From positions 114,785 to 178,784 of the forward strand of contig JAHDHQ010000006.1 of assembly GCA_020631235.1 (NCBI GenBank): a stretch of DNA of 64,000 bases, in the 5' to 3' direction. The position numbers and the translations under genes are program-made. Under the pieces are notes generated by a model, which was not told the origin of the DNA, did not search any database, and saw only the letters and a program-made list of their open reading frames with translations. Each line of letters opens with the position of its first letter. The stretch's first letter is position 1. This DNA comes from Saprospiraceae bacterium (GTDB taxonomy: Bacteria; Bacteroidota; Bacteroidia; Chitinophagales; Saprospiraceae). Positions 52,302-61,786 of this stretch are shown piece after piece.

Positions 52302-55300
52302 TTAAAAGTCATACCCTAAAGAAAAATGGAATTTGGGTTCATTGACGATTCCTGATTCGACACCTCTGGCAATGTCAAGACGGACAAAATAGCCAAGTAG
52401 AGTAGTACGTAATCCCCAACCATATCCGAAAACCAATGGATCTCTGAAATAAGTAACATTTAGCACAATGATATCAGGACCATTACTGCTTTCTTTAACA
52501 ATGGTTTCTGTATTCAATGGGTTTTTATCCGAATAAGGAGAAAAGCCGTGCCATGCCATGCCGGCGTCGGCAAAACCCACAAGTTGTAAATTTTTAAGAA
52601 TAGGCCTTTTAACACTTTTTCCAAATAACATTTCCACAAAAGGAATCCGATATTCTGCATTTCCAACTAAGAAAGATCCACCATTTCTAATATTGTGATT
52701 AAATCCTCGAAGATTAGGAGCTAAAGCTTTAAAAGCAAATTGGCCTCCCTCAGGAATAGGAATGGAATTATCGAACTGAGGCAACAACCAATTTTCTGTC
52801 CCGCCTATGTAATAAAGCATTTGCTTAGAACCAATAGAACCAGCGCCAGCAGCTCTTAAAGCAAAAACAGATTTTCTCAGTATAGGTATGTAATGTCTGG
52901 CATCAAAACCAAAAATGGCTGTAAAACCTCTATCTAAGTCAAAGGTGTAAGGCTCTCTCAGCTGAATATCAAAACCATTTATGGCTTCAATATAGGCTTT
53001 GTATCGTGTTCCATTTTTTATATTTATTCCTACATCAAAGCTGTTATCATAAATGTACTCCGCTTTAACGCTTAGTCTTTTGTCATGTAAGAATGGTTCT
53101 TCATGGTTGGGTAAAGAAGTAGAGGTTACAAATGTTTTATCAAACCTCAATGATCCAGTAAAACGAACACTTCTAAAAATGTCAAAAGGATATTTGTACC
53201 TTGCCATTCCCAGTAAAGTATGTTTTCTTAATCGATCAAAAGGAGTTTCTTGTGAAATTAGATTAGATTCATTTTTTCTGTAAATCGTATATCGTTTGTC
53301 CCAACGTTTCTTGTTATTGTCAAACATTAGATAATACTCTGATCCATTTAATGTCACAGGATATCTTGCTCCTGCTTCGAAAGAATAGTCTTCAAAAATG
53401 TCTTTAATTCTAGCTCTGAATAATAAGCCTACTGGATCATTATTTAACTCGTTATCTAATTCAGAATAAGACTCCAATCCTTCGAAAAGCGGTTCGTTAT
53501 TAAAATTGGTATTAAAATCAAAAACTTTAAATTTTAACCCTGCAGCACTGGCTCTAAAAACTTCAAATTTATGCACCCTATTTTCAGAGTTATTAAAGTT
53601 CCATTCAAAGGTTCCTGGTAAATCAGGGCTGGAGGCATCTTGGCTTATATTTTCAAAATCTTCTAGAGCAGAAGGATCATTAAAAGGTGACTGAAAAAGT
53701 AATTCTTCTGGAATTTCATCTATAATAGTTTCTCCTTTTGGAGTAGATGTTTTTTCTGATGTAGAAGCATTATTTTTTTCATTTTGTTGAATGGTAAATG
53801 ATTGGTTTAGGTCCGGATTTCTGAGATGTTGGATATAGATATTGGTTTCATCTTCATCAACAAACGCATATTGAGTTCCGTCATCACTTAATGTGTGCTT
53901 CTGGATAAAAACCCCTTGAGGACTGTTTATTATCGGAGATTCAAAACTAAAAAGTGTTTTTGAGTTTCTATATTTTGTTCCTGGCACACTATTTAGGTAA
54001 ACCATTCTAGCATTATCATCTATAAATAAGTCGGATTCGTCTTTATTTGGAGAGTTTGTAATTTTTGATAGGGAATAATCTTCGGTACTCATATCTAAAA
54101 AATAAATGTCTTTTTTTAGCAAGGGCATGATGGTGTCTAACTTCACTCTGCTCAAGGTGTCATTTATTCTGTTGCTTAAAAAGAGGATTCCTTCTCTATT
54201 CTCAGTTTTTGTATAGTGTGCATCCAAGTCATCCCAGATATCTTCTGTAACTCTTTCAGTACTTCTTCCTTTGGGTTTGTAAAAAAACAGGTCAGAAAAT
54301 CCATCATTTGTAGCAGAAAAAAGGATTCTGTTATCATTTATAAAATCCATGCTATAGATACGTTGGAAAGATTCAGGAATGGATTCTTCTTCGAATTCTT
54401 CGGAAACCGAATCTAACTTTCGGAGATAAGGAACATCCTTCTTTTCGTAAATGATAAGTAGACTACGATTATTTGGATGCCATTCGATTAGTGGATATTG
54501 TTTATCGGCCGTTTGGAATGGGTTTTTACAGTTGTTTTTAAATACCCTTTTAGTACTTTTTTCTTTAAAGTCATAAATAAAAATCTCTTGTTTACCTATT
54601 TCGTTTGTTACATAAGCAAGCCGATTATTATCGGGACTAAAGGCGAGTTGGCTAATGGTTTTCTTGCGTTTTTTCTTTAGGGTCAATATATTTTTTCCAT
54701 CTTCTTTGTACTCAAATCGATCTAGATCAAAGAGTTTTATATAAAAAAGAGCCCAATCCTTTATAATTTGTTCGTAAGGAACATAAAGAACATAAGAGAA
54801 GCTATTTTCTAAATTTCTGTAAATTCTAGTAATGTAGATTAATTGTGAAATTCTGGTTCTACCATAATTTTGTTCAAGAAAATACCACATGGAATGACCA
54901 GCAATCTCGGGATGTTCTGCGGCTAGTTTTTCGAAATTTAAATATTTGTCCTTTGACATCATTAAATGCAAAAGTTCTTGATGCGCCTCGTTATTCCAAG
55001 ACTCGTCAGCAAATTTTACTAATCCGTCTTTAAACCAAGGAGGTAAATTTAGCAAGAGTGCGTTTTGAACCACTTCTTGGACGCTCGAACCTTGAATGAT
55101 AGAATTAAGATATACGGAAGCTATGCCTTGTCTAATCTGATGTCTTAAGTGTTGATGATCTCCATCAAAGTAGACAAACATCTTTTTGCCTACTGTTTTG
55201 GTTTGTCCTTTTTGGTTTTGGAAAATTTCTTCAGTCCCAAGGTTGCTTTGTTTGATATCGGACAAATCGGTATAAACCATGATCTCGATTTTATCATTCA

Positions 55301-55547
55301 TTCGATGTTCTAACAATTTTTGAATTTCGTCGTGATCATACTCTGCCATCTGAATAGCGGAGTGGGCTATATTTCTTGATTTACCATAGTAGTAGGTAGT
55401 AAAATTTTCTGTTTCGTATTTGGACCAATTAGAAAAGTCATCGTGATATTGGATTCGGTTTTTACCAAATTCAGTATTGATTCGTTGGCTTATAACCAAT
55501 GAAGGGACTAGAAGAAGCAATAAAAAACAACATAAAGATTTAAGCAT
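52302..55547 (-). CDS. Large outer-membrane protein: peptidase-MA-like, beta-propeller and barrel domains
   Basis: A 1081-residue exported protein of unknown function. After the signal (MLKSLCCFLLLLLVPSLVISQ) come three parts: a peptidase-MA-like domain (about 20-270; NFTTYYYGKSRNIA, LNLPPWFKDGLVKFADESW), in which the HExxH zinc motif is absent; a TolB/WD40-like propeller (about 285-600) with repeated segments such as LAFSPDNNRLAYVTN and LLIIYEKKDVPY; and a C-terminal BamA/surface-antigen-type barrel that ends FHFSLGYDF with a terminal Phe. Upstream ATGs at 55562 and 55595 are also in frame. Related proteins of this three-part layout occur in other Bacteroidota as TolB-like outer-membrane proteins. 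Confidence 0.75.
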   Translation of the reverse strand: MLKSLCCFLLLLLVPSLVISQRINTEFGKNRIQYHDDFSNWSKYETENFTTYYYGKSRNIAHSAIQMAEYDHDEIQKLLEHRMNDKIEIMVYTDLSDIKQSNLGTEEIFQNQKGQTKTVGKKMFVYFDGDHQHLRHQIRQGIASVYLNSIIQGSSVQEVVQNALLLNLPPWFKDGLVKFADESWNNEAHQELLHLMMSKDKYLNFEKLAAEHPEIAGHSMWYFLEQNYGRTRISQLIYITRIYRNLENSFSYVLYVPYEQIIKDWALFYIKLFDLDRFEYKEDGKNILTLKKKRKKTISQLAFSPDNNRLAYVTNEIGKQEIFIYDFKEKSTKRVFKNNCKNPFQTADKQYPLIEWHPNNRSLLIIYEKKDVPYLRKLDSVSEEFEEESIPESFQRIYSMDFINDNRILFSATNDGFSDLFFYKPKGRSTERVTEDIWDDLDAHYTKTENREGILFLSNRINDTLSRVKLDTIMPLLKKDIYFLDMSTEDYSLSKITNSPNKDESDLFIDDNARMVYLNSVPGTKYRNSKTLFSFESPIINSPQGVFIQKHTLSDDGTQYAFVDEDETNIYIQHLRNPDLNQSFTIQQNEKNNASTSEKTSTPKGETIIDEIPEELLFQSPFNDPSALEDFENISQDASSPDLPGTFEWNFNNSENRVHKFEVFRASAAGLKFKVFDFNTNFNNEPLFEGLESYSELDNELNNDPVGLLFRARIKDIFEDYSFEAGARYPVTLNGSEYYLMFDNNKKRWDKRYTIYRKNESNLISQETPFDRLRKHTLLGMARYKYPFDIFRSVRFTGSLRFDKTFVTSTSLPNHEEPFLHDKRLSVKAEYIYDNSFDVGINIKNGTRYKAYIEAINGFDIQLREPYTFDLDRGFTAIFGFDARHYIPILRKSVFALRAAGAGSIGSKQMLYYIGGTENWLLPQFDNSIPIPEGGQFAFKALAPNLRGFNHNIRNGGSFLVGNAEYRIPFVEMLFGKSVKRPILKNLQLVGFADAGMAWHGFSPYSDKNPLNTETIVKESSNGPDIIVLNVTYFRDPLVFGYGWGLRTTLLGYFVRLDIARGVESGIVNEPKFHFSLGYDF

Positions 55548-55677
55548 ACCATCTAAATACATATTCAAGATAAAGGTTTTCTTCATTAAACTCAATCAGC
55601 ATTAAAAATGAGCTGTGTAGTTTAATGTTTTATGTCAGATAGAAGCAATGGTTTATCAAGTTTTGTCTAAGCTAATG

Positions 55678-55685
55678 TACTTTTG
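55678..55685 (+). promoter_or_regulatory. -7 promoter box of the MBL hydrolase gene
   Basis: TACTTTTG is a full TAnnTTTG match, 18 bases before the ATG at 55703. The nearest upstream TTG is only 12 bases away, so the -33 box is not supported. An in-frame GTG at 55685 overlaps this box and is rejected as start. Confidence 0.4.
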
Positions 55686-55702
55686 TGGAAACTATAGAAA
55701 AT

Positions 55703-56344
55703 ATGAATGTTGCCACTTTTACCTTCAATGGTTTTGCAGAAAACACATATGTACTTTATGATGAGACAAAAGAATGTGTGATTGTAGATCCAGGTTGTAA
55801 TACAGCAGAGGAAAGAAAAACATTAATCGATTTTATAGAAGCCAATGGATTAAAGCCAGTAGGATTATTAAACACGCATTGTCATATTGACCATGTTTTA
55901 GGCAATCAATTTATACATGAGACCTACAAGCTGCCATTAACCAGTCATCAAGGGGAGTCTAAAGAACTGGCAGCTTGTGAGATGGTTGCTTCCATGTATG
56001 GGATAAAATACGCGCCATCACCTAAAATCACCGTGTTTGTGGAGCAAGGAAGTCAAGTTAAGTTCGGAAATACAGTATTAGATGTTTTGTTCACTCCAGG
56101 ACATAGTTCGTCTAGTGTCAGTTTTAATCACAAAGAAAGTAAGCAGCTGATAGCAGGTGATGTGCTTTTTCAAGGCTCAATAGGGAGAACAGATCTACCC
56201 GGTGGTAATTTTGAAACCTTGATTGATAGTATAAAACAAAAGTTTTTTCCTTTAGACCCAGAAACCTTGGTTTATCCTGGACATGGTCCTAAAACCAGTA
56301 TACAAACCGAAAAGCTGACCAACCCATTTTTACAAGGTAATTAA
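55703..56344 (+). CDS. MBL-fold metallo-hydrolase (glyoxalase II-like)
   Basis: A 213-residue cytoplasmic hydrolase with the complete dinuclear metal motif THCHIDHVLGN (HxHxDH), FTPGHSSSSV (third His), AGDVLFQGSIGRTDLPGG (bridging Asp) and YPGHGP (last His). The GRTDLPGG segment is typical of the glyoxalase II-related subfamily common in Bacteria. Substrates in this subgroup are thioesters, but the real one is not known. The ATG at 55703 (MNVATFTFNGFAENTYVL) is the family start. It ends convergent with gldH, overlapping it by four bases. Confidence 0.9.
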   Translation: MNVATFTFNGFAENTYVLYDETKECVIVDPGCNTAEERKTLIDFIEANGLKPVGLLNTHCHIDHVLGNQFIHETYKLPLTSHQGESKELAACEMVASMYGIKYAPSPKITVFVEQGSQVKFGNTVLDVLFTPGHSSSSVSFNHKESKQLIAGDVLFQGSIGRTDLPGGNFETLIDSIKQKFFPLDPETLVYPGHGPKTSIQTEKLTNPFLQGN

Positions 56345-56805
56345 TCCACTTTTTTGATTATAAAGTCAATGCTTTGAATGCCTTCAAGTGCGGGCTTTCG
56401 AGAATATTGTTCGAAGGCTATTTGGTAACTTCCTTCTTCTTGAAAGGACACATTTTGTTGCAATACTACTCTTAATTTACAAGATGAAGTGCCACATTGT
56501 CCATGCCACTTCCCTTTATTGTTTGCAAAATTTATGGGTAGTTGTTGTTCCGTGGTTTTTTTAGACGGGAAAGTGGTATTTAATTTACAGTAAATATTTT
56601 GATACTCAAATGAAGCATTGTGGATAACATCTAAATACAAATCATAAACCTGGGTGGTGTCTTTGATTTCGAAGGTTGCGTTATGAATGTCTTCATAAGT
56701 CCATATCGAATTTTCGAAGTTCTTTAAAGAGTTATAGAAAACAACCTCTTTACAAGAGACCAAGAAAATGGAAACAATAAAAAGTAATAGGCCTATTTTT
56801 CTCAT
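56341..56805 (-). CDS. gldH: Gliding motility lipoprotein GldH
   Basis: A 154-residue lipoprotein ([18 protein letters not shown], lipobox Cys18) of the GldH family, required for gliding in Flavobacterium. Fits are the [15 protein letters not shown] start of the mature part, [20 protein letters not shown] and the late [17 protein letters not shown]. It contains a second Cys pair in QCGTSSC that is not typical and could form a disulfide. Its ATG overlaps the dnaJ stop by four bases, so it is part of a grpE-dnaJ-gldH unit. Confidence 0.85.
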   Translation of the reverse strand: MRKIGLLLFIVSIFLVSCKEVVFYNSLKNFENSIWTYEDIHNATFEIKDTTQVYDLYLDVIHNASFEYQNIYCKLNTTFPSKKTTEQQLPINFANNKGKWHGQCGTSSCKLRVVLQQNVSFQEEGSYQIAFEQYSRKPALEGIQSIDFIIKKVD

Positions 56806-57935
56806 GATCTGAAAAATTCCTTCATGCGTTGGTATACACCTTTTTCTTTACCACCTAAATTGGGTTTAAAGTTTTCAGAATCTCTTAACTGTTCCAGTAT
56901 TTTTTGTTCTTCTTTAGAGAGTTCTTTTGGAGTCCAGATGTTAACATTGACCAGTTGGTCTCCTACTCCATATACTTCGACAGAAGGAAGCCCTTTTCCT
57001 TTTACGCGAAGAATTTTACCAGCTTGTGTACCAGGGTGTATTGTGAGTTTTACTTTACCAGTGAGTGTAGGAACTACAATTTTAGTTCCGAGTACGGCAT
57101 CGGCAAAATTCAAATACAAGTCGTATATAACATTTTGGTTATCCCTAGTAAAATGTTCGTGCGTTTTTTCTTCGATATTTATTTGGAGGTCACCGGAAGG
57201 CCCACCATTTTTTCCCGCATTTCCTTTTCCTCTCATAGAGAGCTGCATGCCGTGTTGGACTCCAGCCGGAATATCTATTTCTATGATTTCGTCTTTTTTG
57301 ATTAATCCGTTGCTATCAGCACCTGGAGGTCTATCTTTTATAGTTTGTCCTGCTCCACCACAAGATGGACAGGCAGCAGTTGTCTGCATTTGGCCTAAGA
57401 AAGTATTGGAGACTTTTCTTACATATCCTGATCCACCACACGTGCCACAAGAAGTATAAGTTGTGCCTTCTGCTTGTACTAGTTTATTAACCTTGATTTT
57501 TTTCTTTACACCATTTAGTATTTCTTCCAATGTCAGACTCACTTTGATGCGAAGGTTACTTCCTTTTTGACCTCGTCTAGATTGGCTTCTTCGTCCACCA
57601 CCACCAAAAAAACTCTCAAAAGGACTACCGCTATCGCCAAAGATGTCACCAAAATTGGAAAAGATATCTTCCATATTCATACCACCAAAACCACCGGCTC
57701 CAGCATTACCGCCTACTCCTGCATGTCCAAAACGATCGTATCTGGCTTTTTTATCAGCATCGCTGAGTACTTCATACGCTTCAGCTGCTTCTTTAAACTT
57801 TTCTTCGGCTTCCTTATTATCCGGATTTCTGTCCGGATGATATTTCATGGCTACCTTCCGGTATGCTTTTTTTATGGTTTGGGCATCAGCGTTTTTATCA
57901 ACGCCCAATATTTCATAGAAGTCTCTTTTAGACAT
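56802..57935 (-). CDS. dnaJ: Chaperone DnaJ lacking zinc centre I
   Basis: Hsp40 co-chaperone that delivers substrates to DnaK and stimulates its ATPase. The 377-residue protein has the J domain with HPD at 33-35, a Gly/Phe-rich linker (66-115), a zinc-finger-like region and two C-terminal substrate domains. A standard type I DnaJ has four CxxCxGxG motifs. Here only the second and third remain: CGTCGGSG (Cys163, Cys166) and CPSCGGAG (Cys189, Cys192). The positions of the first and fourth carry VQAEGTTY and [10 protein letters not shown] with no Cys. So zinc centre II (motifs 2 and 3) is kept and centre I (motifs 1 and 4) is gone. The rest of the protein is intact, so it is a working variant, not a pseudogene. 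Confidence 0.95.
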   Translation of the reverse strand: MSKRDFYEILGVDKNADAQTIKKAYRKVAMKYHPDRNPDNKEAEEKFKEAAEAYEVLSDADKKARYDRFGHAGVGGNAGAGGFGGMNMEDIFSNFGDIFGDSGSPFESFFGGGGRRSQSRRGQKGSNLRIKVSLTLEEILNGVKKKIKVNKLVQAEGTTYTSCGTCGGSGYVRKVSNTFLGQMQTTAACPSCGGAGQTIKDRPPGADSNGLIKKDEIIEIDIPAGVQHGMQLSMRGKGNAGKNGGPSGDLQINIEEKTHEHFTRDNQNVIYDLYLNFADAVLGTKIVVPTLTGKVKLTIHPGTQAGKILRVKGKGLPSVEVYGVGDQLVNVNIWTPKELSKEEQKILEQLRDSENFKPNLGGKEKGVYQRMKEFFRS

Positions 57936-57940
57936 AATAT

Positions 57941-58474
57941 TTATTTTCCTACGACAACCTTTGCATGTCGTATAATTTTTTCGTTAAGAATATATCCTTT
58001 TTCGATGGTGTCGATGATGGTTCCCTTTGCTTCCTCTGTTGGAGCAGGAATTTCTGTTATCGCACTATGTAATTCAGGATCAAATACTTCACCATTTGTT
58101 TCCATTGCTTTTAAGCCCACAGAAGCTAAGGTGGTTTGTATTTTATTATAGACTAATGCTACACCTTCAGAAAACTGTTCGCTGGTATCATCGCTATCTG
58201 CGCTTTTTTTAGCTCGATCAAAATCATCCAAGACAGGCAGAAGTGAATGTAATGTTTCTTCAGCAGCTGTTTTTCTTAGTTCGATCCGTTCTTTGATATT
58301 TCTTTTTTTGAAATTTTCAAACTCTGCAAATAATCTAAGATGTTTATCTTTTGCTTCAGCCAATTGAATTTCAAGTTCGTTTACTTTTTCTTCCAATTTC
58401 TTTTTGGTGCCTCTTAAAGGTGATTTTTTCTTTGCTTTCTTTTCTGTTGTTTTTTCAGCAGATTCTTTAGCCAT
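57941..58474 (-). CDS. grpE: Nucleotide exchange factor GrpE
   Basis: Releases ADP from DnaK. The 177-residue protein has a charged Lys/Glu-rich N terminus, a long coiled coil ([33 protein letters not shown]) and the C-terminal beta domain ([37 protein letters not shown]). The ATG at 58474 is preferred to a TTG at 58498. Five bases separate it from dnaJ; dnaK is not in the window. A TACTTTTG box lies about 75 bases upstream. Confidence 0.95.
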   Translation of the reverse strand: MAKESAEKTTEKKAKKKSPLRGTKKKLEEKVNELEIQLAEAKDKHLRLFAEFENFKKRNIKERIELRKTAAEETLHSLLPVLDDFDRAKKSADSDDTSEQFSEGVALVYNKIQTTLASVGLKAMETNGEVFDPELHSAITEIPAPTEEAKGTIIDTIEKGYILNEKIIRHAKVVVGK

Positions 58475-58548
58475 TGTTGATTCTGTTTTAAATTTCAATT
58501 TCTATGTATCAATTCTTTTGCCATTTAGAAATAACAGCCAAATTGGCA

Positions 58549-58556
58549 CAAAAGTA
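58549..58556 (-). promoter_or_regulatory. -7 promoter box of the grpE-dnaJ-gldH unit
   Basis: On the minus strand TACTTTTG is a full -7 match; no TTG is seen at -33. It would give a leader of about 68 bases before the grpE ATG at 58474. No CIRCE-like inverted repeat was found near it. Confidence 0.4.
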
Positions 58557-58568
58557 TTCTTAATTCTG

Positions 58569-59090
58569 TCAGAATTCGATTTGAGTATCTAAATATTGTC
58601 TTATTTCTTTAAAGGATTGGTTAACTCCGATGATTGTACCTTGTTCATCTATCAGGTATTTGGTAGGTATTTCCTTAACTCCAAACTGTTTAGCTAGAGG
58701 AGATGAAAATCTATCTAATTGCACAATATGGTTTTTCCAATGTAGTTGATCTTTCTCAATGGCGGCTTTCCATCGTGATTCGTTAGTTTCTATAGCTACA
58801 CTGACAATTTCAAATCTTGTAGCTTTTTTAAATGTTTTGTTTGCATAATCCTTGTTAAGTTGCACTAGGTCTGGGCTTTCTTTTCTACAAGGTCCGCACC
58901 AAGACCCCCAAAAATCTAAGAGCACAATGGACCCTTTTAAATCTTCTGAAGAAAGAGTATTGCCATCGATTAGCGTGGCACTAAATGATGCTAAAGCATC
59001 ACCGTTAGAGAATTTAGGCAATTTGTAAATTTGATAAGCAATAAAACCTACTAAAGCAAGACCAAGAAAAACATTAGATACTTTTGACAT
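58569..59090 (-). CDS. TlpA-family thioredoxin-like protein
   Basis: A 173-residue envelope thiol-disulfide protein. An N-terminal membrane anchor or uncleaved signal (VFLGLALVGFIAYQIYKLP) is followed by a thioredoxin fold of the TlpA/ResA class: GNTLSSEDLKGSIVLLDFWGSWCGPCRKE with the WCGPC active site, and a cis-Pro in GVKEIPTKYLID. It reduces or resolves disulfides on the periplasmic side. The ATG at 59090 is chosen; a GTG at 59099 would add three residues. It is divergent from the flavin reductase with 14 bases between start codons. Confidence 0.88.
   Translation of the reverse strand: MSKVSNVFLGLALVGFIAYQIYKLPKFSNGDALASFSATLIDGNTLSSEDLKGSIVLLDFWGSWCGPCRKESPDLVQLNKDYANKTFKKATRFEIVSVAIETNESRWKAAIEKDQLHWKNHIVQLDRFSSPLAKQFGVKEIPTKYLIDEQGTIIGVNQSFKEIRQYLDTQIEF
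59079..59086 (+). promoter_or_regulatory. -7 promoter box of the flavin reductase gene
   Basis: TACTTTTG is a full TAnnTTTG match, 18 bases before the ATG at 59105, and lies inside the first codons of the divergent tlpA gene. The -33 region has no TTG. Confidence 0.4.
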
Positions 59091-59104
59091 TTTAAACACA
59101 TTTT

Positions 59105-59977
59105 ATGAAAAGAATTGTCCCATCTGAAACATCCAATCGAGACTTACACCAGTATTTATTAGCTATGGTTGCCCCGAGACCCATAGCTTTAGTTAGTACT
59201 GTTTCTAACGATTTTGTCCCGAATTTAGCACCTTTTAGCTTTTTTAATATTTTTTCTTCAAATCCTCCGATTGCTGTTTTTTCAGCCAATAGGAGAGTAA
59301 CAGATGGCACTAAAAAGGATACATTACTAAATATCGAACAAAATAAAGAACTAGTTATAAATGTGGTTAACGCATCAATAGTTCACCAAATGAGCCTTAC
59401 TTCTGTCGAATTTGGACATAGCATCAATGAATTTGAGAAAGCTGGCTTTACAAGTATAGCATCAGAAAAGGTAAAGCCATTTCGAATAAAAGAGTCTCCG
59501 GCCCAAATGGAATGTAAACTGAAAGAAATAATCCCATTAGGTAATCATCCGGGGGCAGGACATTTAATCATCTGTGATATTGAACTCATTCATTTATCGG
59601 AAGAGGTTATAGATGAACAAAAGGGAAGAATAGATCCAAACAAAATAAAGCTGGTAGGCAGAATGGGTCGTTCTTATTATAACCATGCTTATGGACAAAG
59701 TATTGAGACTATATACCAAGCTATTTTAAAACCGGTTATCGGTTTTGATTTATTGCCACATTGGCTTAAGCAATCTGCCTTAAGTATGAAAGAAGTAAGC
59801 TTGTTAGCTGGAGTTAGTTCTTTGCCTACTAAAAGCGACATTGAACAACATAAAAAAAAGGCAAAAACCGTAAATCAAGAACAGGCAGAAAAACAAGTAA
59901 AGCGATTACTCGAGCTTCAAAAAAACAAAAAAGCCTTAGGTTTTGCGTTTGCTTATCAAATCGAAAAACAAGCCTAA
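59105..59977 (+). CDS. Flavin reductase-like FMN-binding protein
   Basis: A 290-residue member of the flavin reductase (DIM6/NTAB) family. Typical segments are LLAMVAPRPIALVST, PNLAPFSFFNIFSSNPPIAVFS, KDTLLNIEQNKELVINVV and LGNHPGAGHLIICDIELIHLS. It binds FMN and may serve a monooxygenase or reduce free flavin; KMO at 43.6 kb is self-contained, so no link is claimed. The last 60 residues are a Lys/Gln-rich helical tail (QHKKKAKTVNQEQAEKQVKRL) beyond the core fold. Its last four bases overlap the convergent membrane protein gene. Confidence 0.87.
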   Translation: MKRIVPSETSNRDLHQYLLAMVAPRPIALVSTVSNDFVPNLAPFSFFNIFSSNPPIAVFSANRRVTDGTKKDTLLNIEQNKELVINVVNASIVHQMSLTSVEFGHSINEFEKAGFTSIASEKVKPFRIKESPAQMECKLKEIIPLGNHPGAGHLIICDIELIHLSEEVIDEQKGRIDPNKIKLVGRMGRSYYNHAYGQSIETIYQAILKPVIGFDLLPHWLKQSALSMKEVSLLAGVSSLPTKSDIEQHKKKAKTVNQEQAEKQVKRLLELQKNKKALGFAFAYQIEKQA

Positions 59978-61086
59978 TCTTTTTTGCGGTTAACCCAAAC
60001 TCTTCTGAGCCAACCTGGGATAATAATGACTCCAAAAATCAAATATGGATAATAGGTAATGAACCGCCAAATGACAGCAATAATGGTAGCAATTCCAGCT
60101 GGAATATAATCTTTATAAAAACCACCAAAAGCCCATTCAGAAAATCCGGCACCTCCAGGTGTTGGAAAGAACTGCGCAATGGAATGCATTAATTCAGACC
60201 TGGAATAAATCAGACTAAAATTGTAAAGGGTCGGTTCGATGGTTTGCACGATGGCCATGATGATAAATACAATCGCTAAGAACCTACAAATCCAACTAAC
60301 AAAAGTAGCTATGGTTATTTTTATGTGGTAACTAATGGGCTCCTTTCTAATTTCAGCCGCTGTGGTCTTCAGTTCATGGGCTGTTTTAAACAATCCCCTT
60401 CTAAATCTTTTCAAAAAAGGTATGGAAGCGATGGACCTGATAATTGTCGAGAATATACTCGGCTTTATGATGCCAAGAAGCATAAATAAAGCATAGGCAA
60501 ACATGAAGAAATATAAGCTCCACATGGTGGTTCTAAAAGTAGTTAAAACGCTTAGGTCTTCACTTGCAGAGCGCAAACCAAGATCTCCCCAGAAAAAATA
60601 TAATAGAGGAATGGTTATCAGAAAAAAGAAGGTGTCTATTATGACTGAATATAAAACAACAGCCACTGTTTTCGCTCCAGATAGTTTTTCTTGAGCTAGT
60701 AAAAACAAAGCTACAGCTGAGCCTCCTAAAGATGTGGGAGATACTGCAGAAGCAAACTCCCAAATAAAAATAAGTTCAATGGATTTTTTCCAGTCAAAAA
60801 AGCCACCTGATAGCATTTTTAGCCTCCAAGACATGACTAAATGTCTAATAACATACAATAAGACGGCCATCAATAAAAATGCTAAAGTGTACAAATTCCA
60901 CTTTATAGAAAGAAAGTCGTCAATGTTAAATTGTCTATAAACTAGATAAAACACAACGCCTAAGCCCAGTAAAATTGGGTATATAACCTTGTTTAGATTT
61001 AGATCATTATGCACCTGAGCTTGCTGACCTTTGGATATTTTCGGATTCTGTCCCATTATAATAGTCGAATAAACATTAAACAACAT
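59974..61086 (-). CDS. YbhN/UPF0104 integral membrane protein (lysylphosphatidylglycerol synthase-like TM region)
   Basis: A 370-residue protein with about eight membrane helices, for example YPILLGLGVVFYLVYRQF, LAFLLMAVLLYVIRHLVM and TVAVVLYSVIIDTFFFLITIPLLYFFWG. The family signature WEFASAVSPTSLGGSAVALFLL and the late FFPTPGGAGFSEWAFGG loop are both present. The fold is that of the flippase part of MprF; members without the synthase domain are thought to move lipids, but the substrate is unknown. An ATG at 61056 (MGQNPKISK) is a possible alternative start. Confidence 0.88.
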   Translation of the reverse strand: MLFNVYSTIIMGQNPKISKGQQAQVHNDLNLNKVIYPILLGLGVVFYLVYRQFNIDDFLSIKWNLYTLAFLLMAVLLYVIRHLVMSWRLKMLSGGFFDWKKSIELIFIWEFASAVSPTSLGGSAVALFLLAQEKLSGAKTVAVVLYSVIIDTFFFLITIPLLYFFWGDLGLRSASEDLSVLTTFRTTMWSLYFFMFAYALFMLLGIIKPSIFSTIIRSIASIPFLKRFRRGLFKTAHELKTTAAEIRKEPISYHIKITIATFVSWICRFLAIVFIIMAIVQTIEPTLYNFSLIYSRSELMHSIAQFFPTPGGAGFSEWAFGGFYKDYIPAGIATIIAVIWRFITYYPYLIFGVIIIPGWLRRVWVNRKKD

Positions 61087-61174
61087 AAAAAAAGATTTGT
61101 TTTGTTATTCGGTAGCGCAAAGCTAAAACTATTTGCTTTGTATCTTCGTTATCTAAACTTATAAATAATAATTT

Positions 61175-61786
61175 ATGGAGTCAATAACTAAAAATCCGGT
61201 CATGCTTTACACGGAGCAAACACCAAACCCGGAGTCATTAAAATATGTAACTAACAGAATGTTGTATCGTGGAACGGCTGATTTTCGAACACCAGACTTG
61301 GCAACAGAGTGGTCTCCTATGGCAACAGCACTGTTTGAGCTACCTTGTGTAAAAGGTGTTTACATATGCAACAATTTTGTCACCATAAGTAAAGAAATGA
61401 ATTACGCGTGGGAAGACATAATGCTACCCTTAAAGGAATTTATAAAGTCCTATATCGAAGAGGATAAAGAAATATTGAAAGCAGGCTTTGAAGCAGCCAT
61501 GGAAAAATTAGAAGAAGAGCGAGGTGTGAGCTATGAGTATTCGGAAGAGGACGCTGAATTAGTCAAGAAGATTAAAGAGTTGATCAACATCTATGTGAAG
61601 CCAGCAGTCGAAATGGACGGAGGAAACATCGAATTCAAAGCTTTCAAAGCAGGTGTGGTTACTGTGGTTTTACAAGGTTCGTGCAGTGGCTGTCCTTCTA
61701 GTACGGTGACACTTAAGTCAGGTATCGAAGGTATGTTAAAAAGAATGGTTCCGCAGGTACAAGAAGTGGTCGCTGAAATGGGATAA
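61175..61786 (+). CDS. NifU-family iron-sulfur carrier (NfuA-like)
   Basis: A 203-residue protein with an N-terminal Nfu_N domain (MLYTEQTPNPESLKYVTNRML) and a C-terminal NifU-like domain with the CSGCPSS motif (about 168-174, LQGSCSGCPSSTVTLKSGIE) that holds a [4Fe-4S] cluster at a dimer interface. It carries clusters to target proteins. An acidic helical linker (AMEKLEEERGVSYEYSEED) joins the domains. Its TAA overlaps the ATG of the next gene by one base, so the two are co-translated. Confidence 0.93.
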   Translation: MESITKNPVMLYTEQTPNPESLKYVTNRMLYRGTADFRTPDLATEWSPMATALFELPCVKGVYICNNFVTISKEMNYAWEDIMLPLKEFIKSYIEEDKEILKAGFEAAMEKLEEERGVSYEYSEEDAELVKKIKELINIYVKPAVEMDGGNIEFKAFKAGVVTVVLQGSCSGCPSSTVTLKSGIEGMLKRMVPQVQEVVAEMG

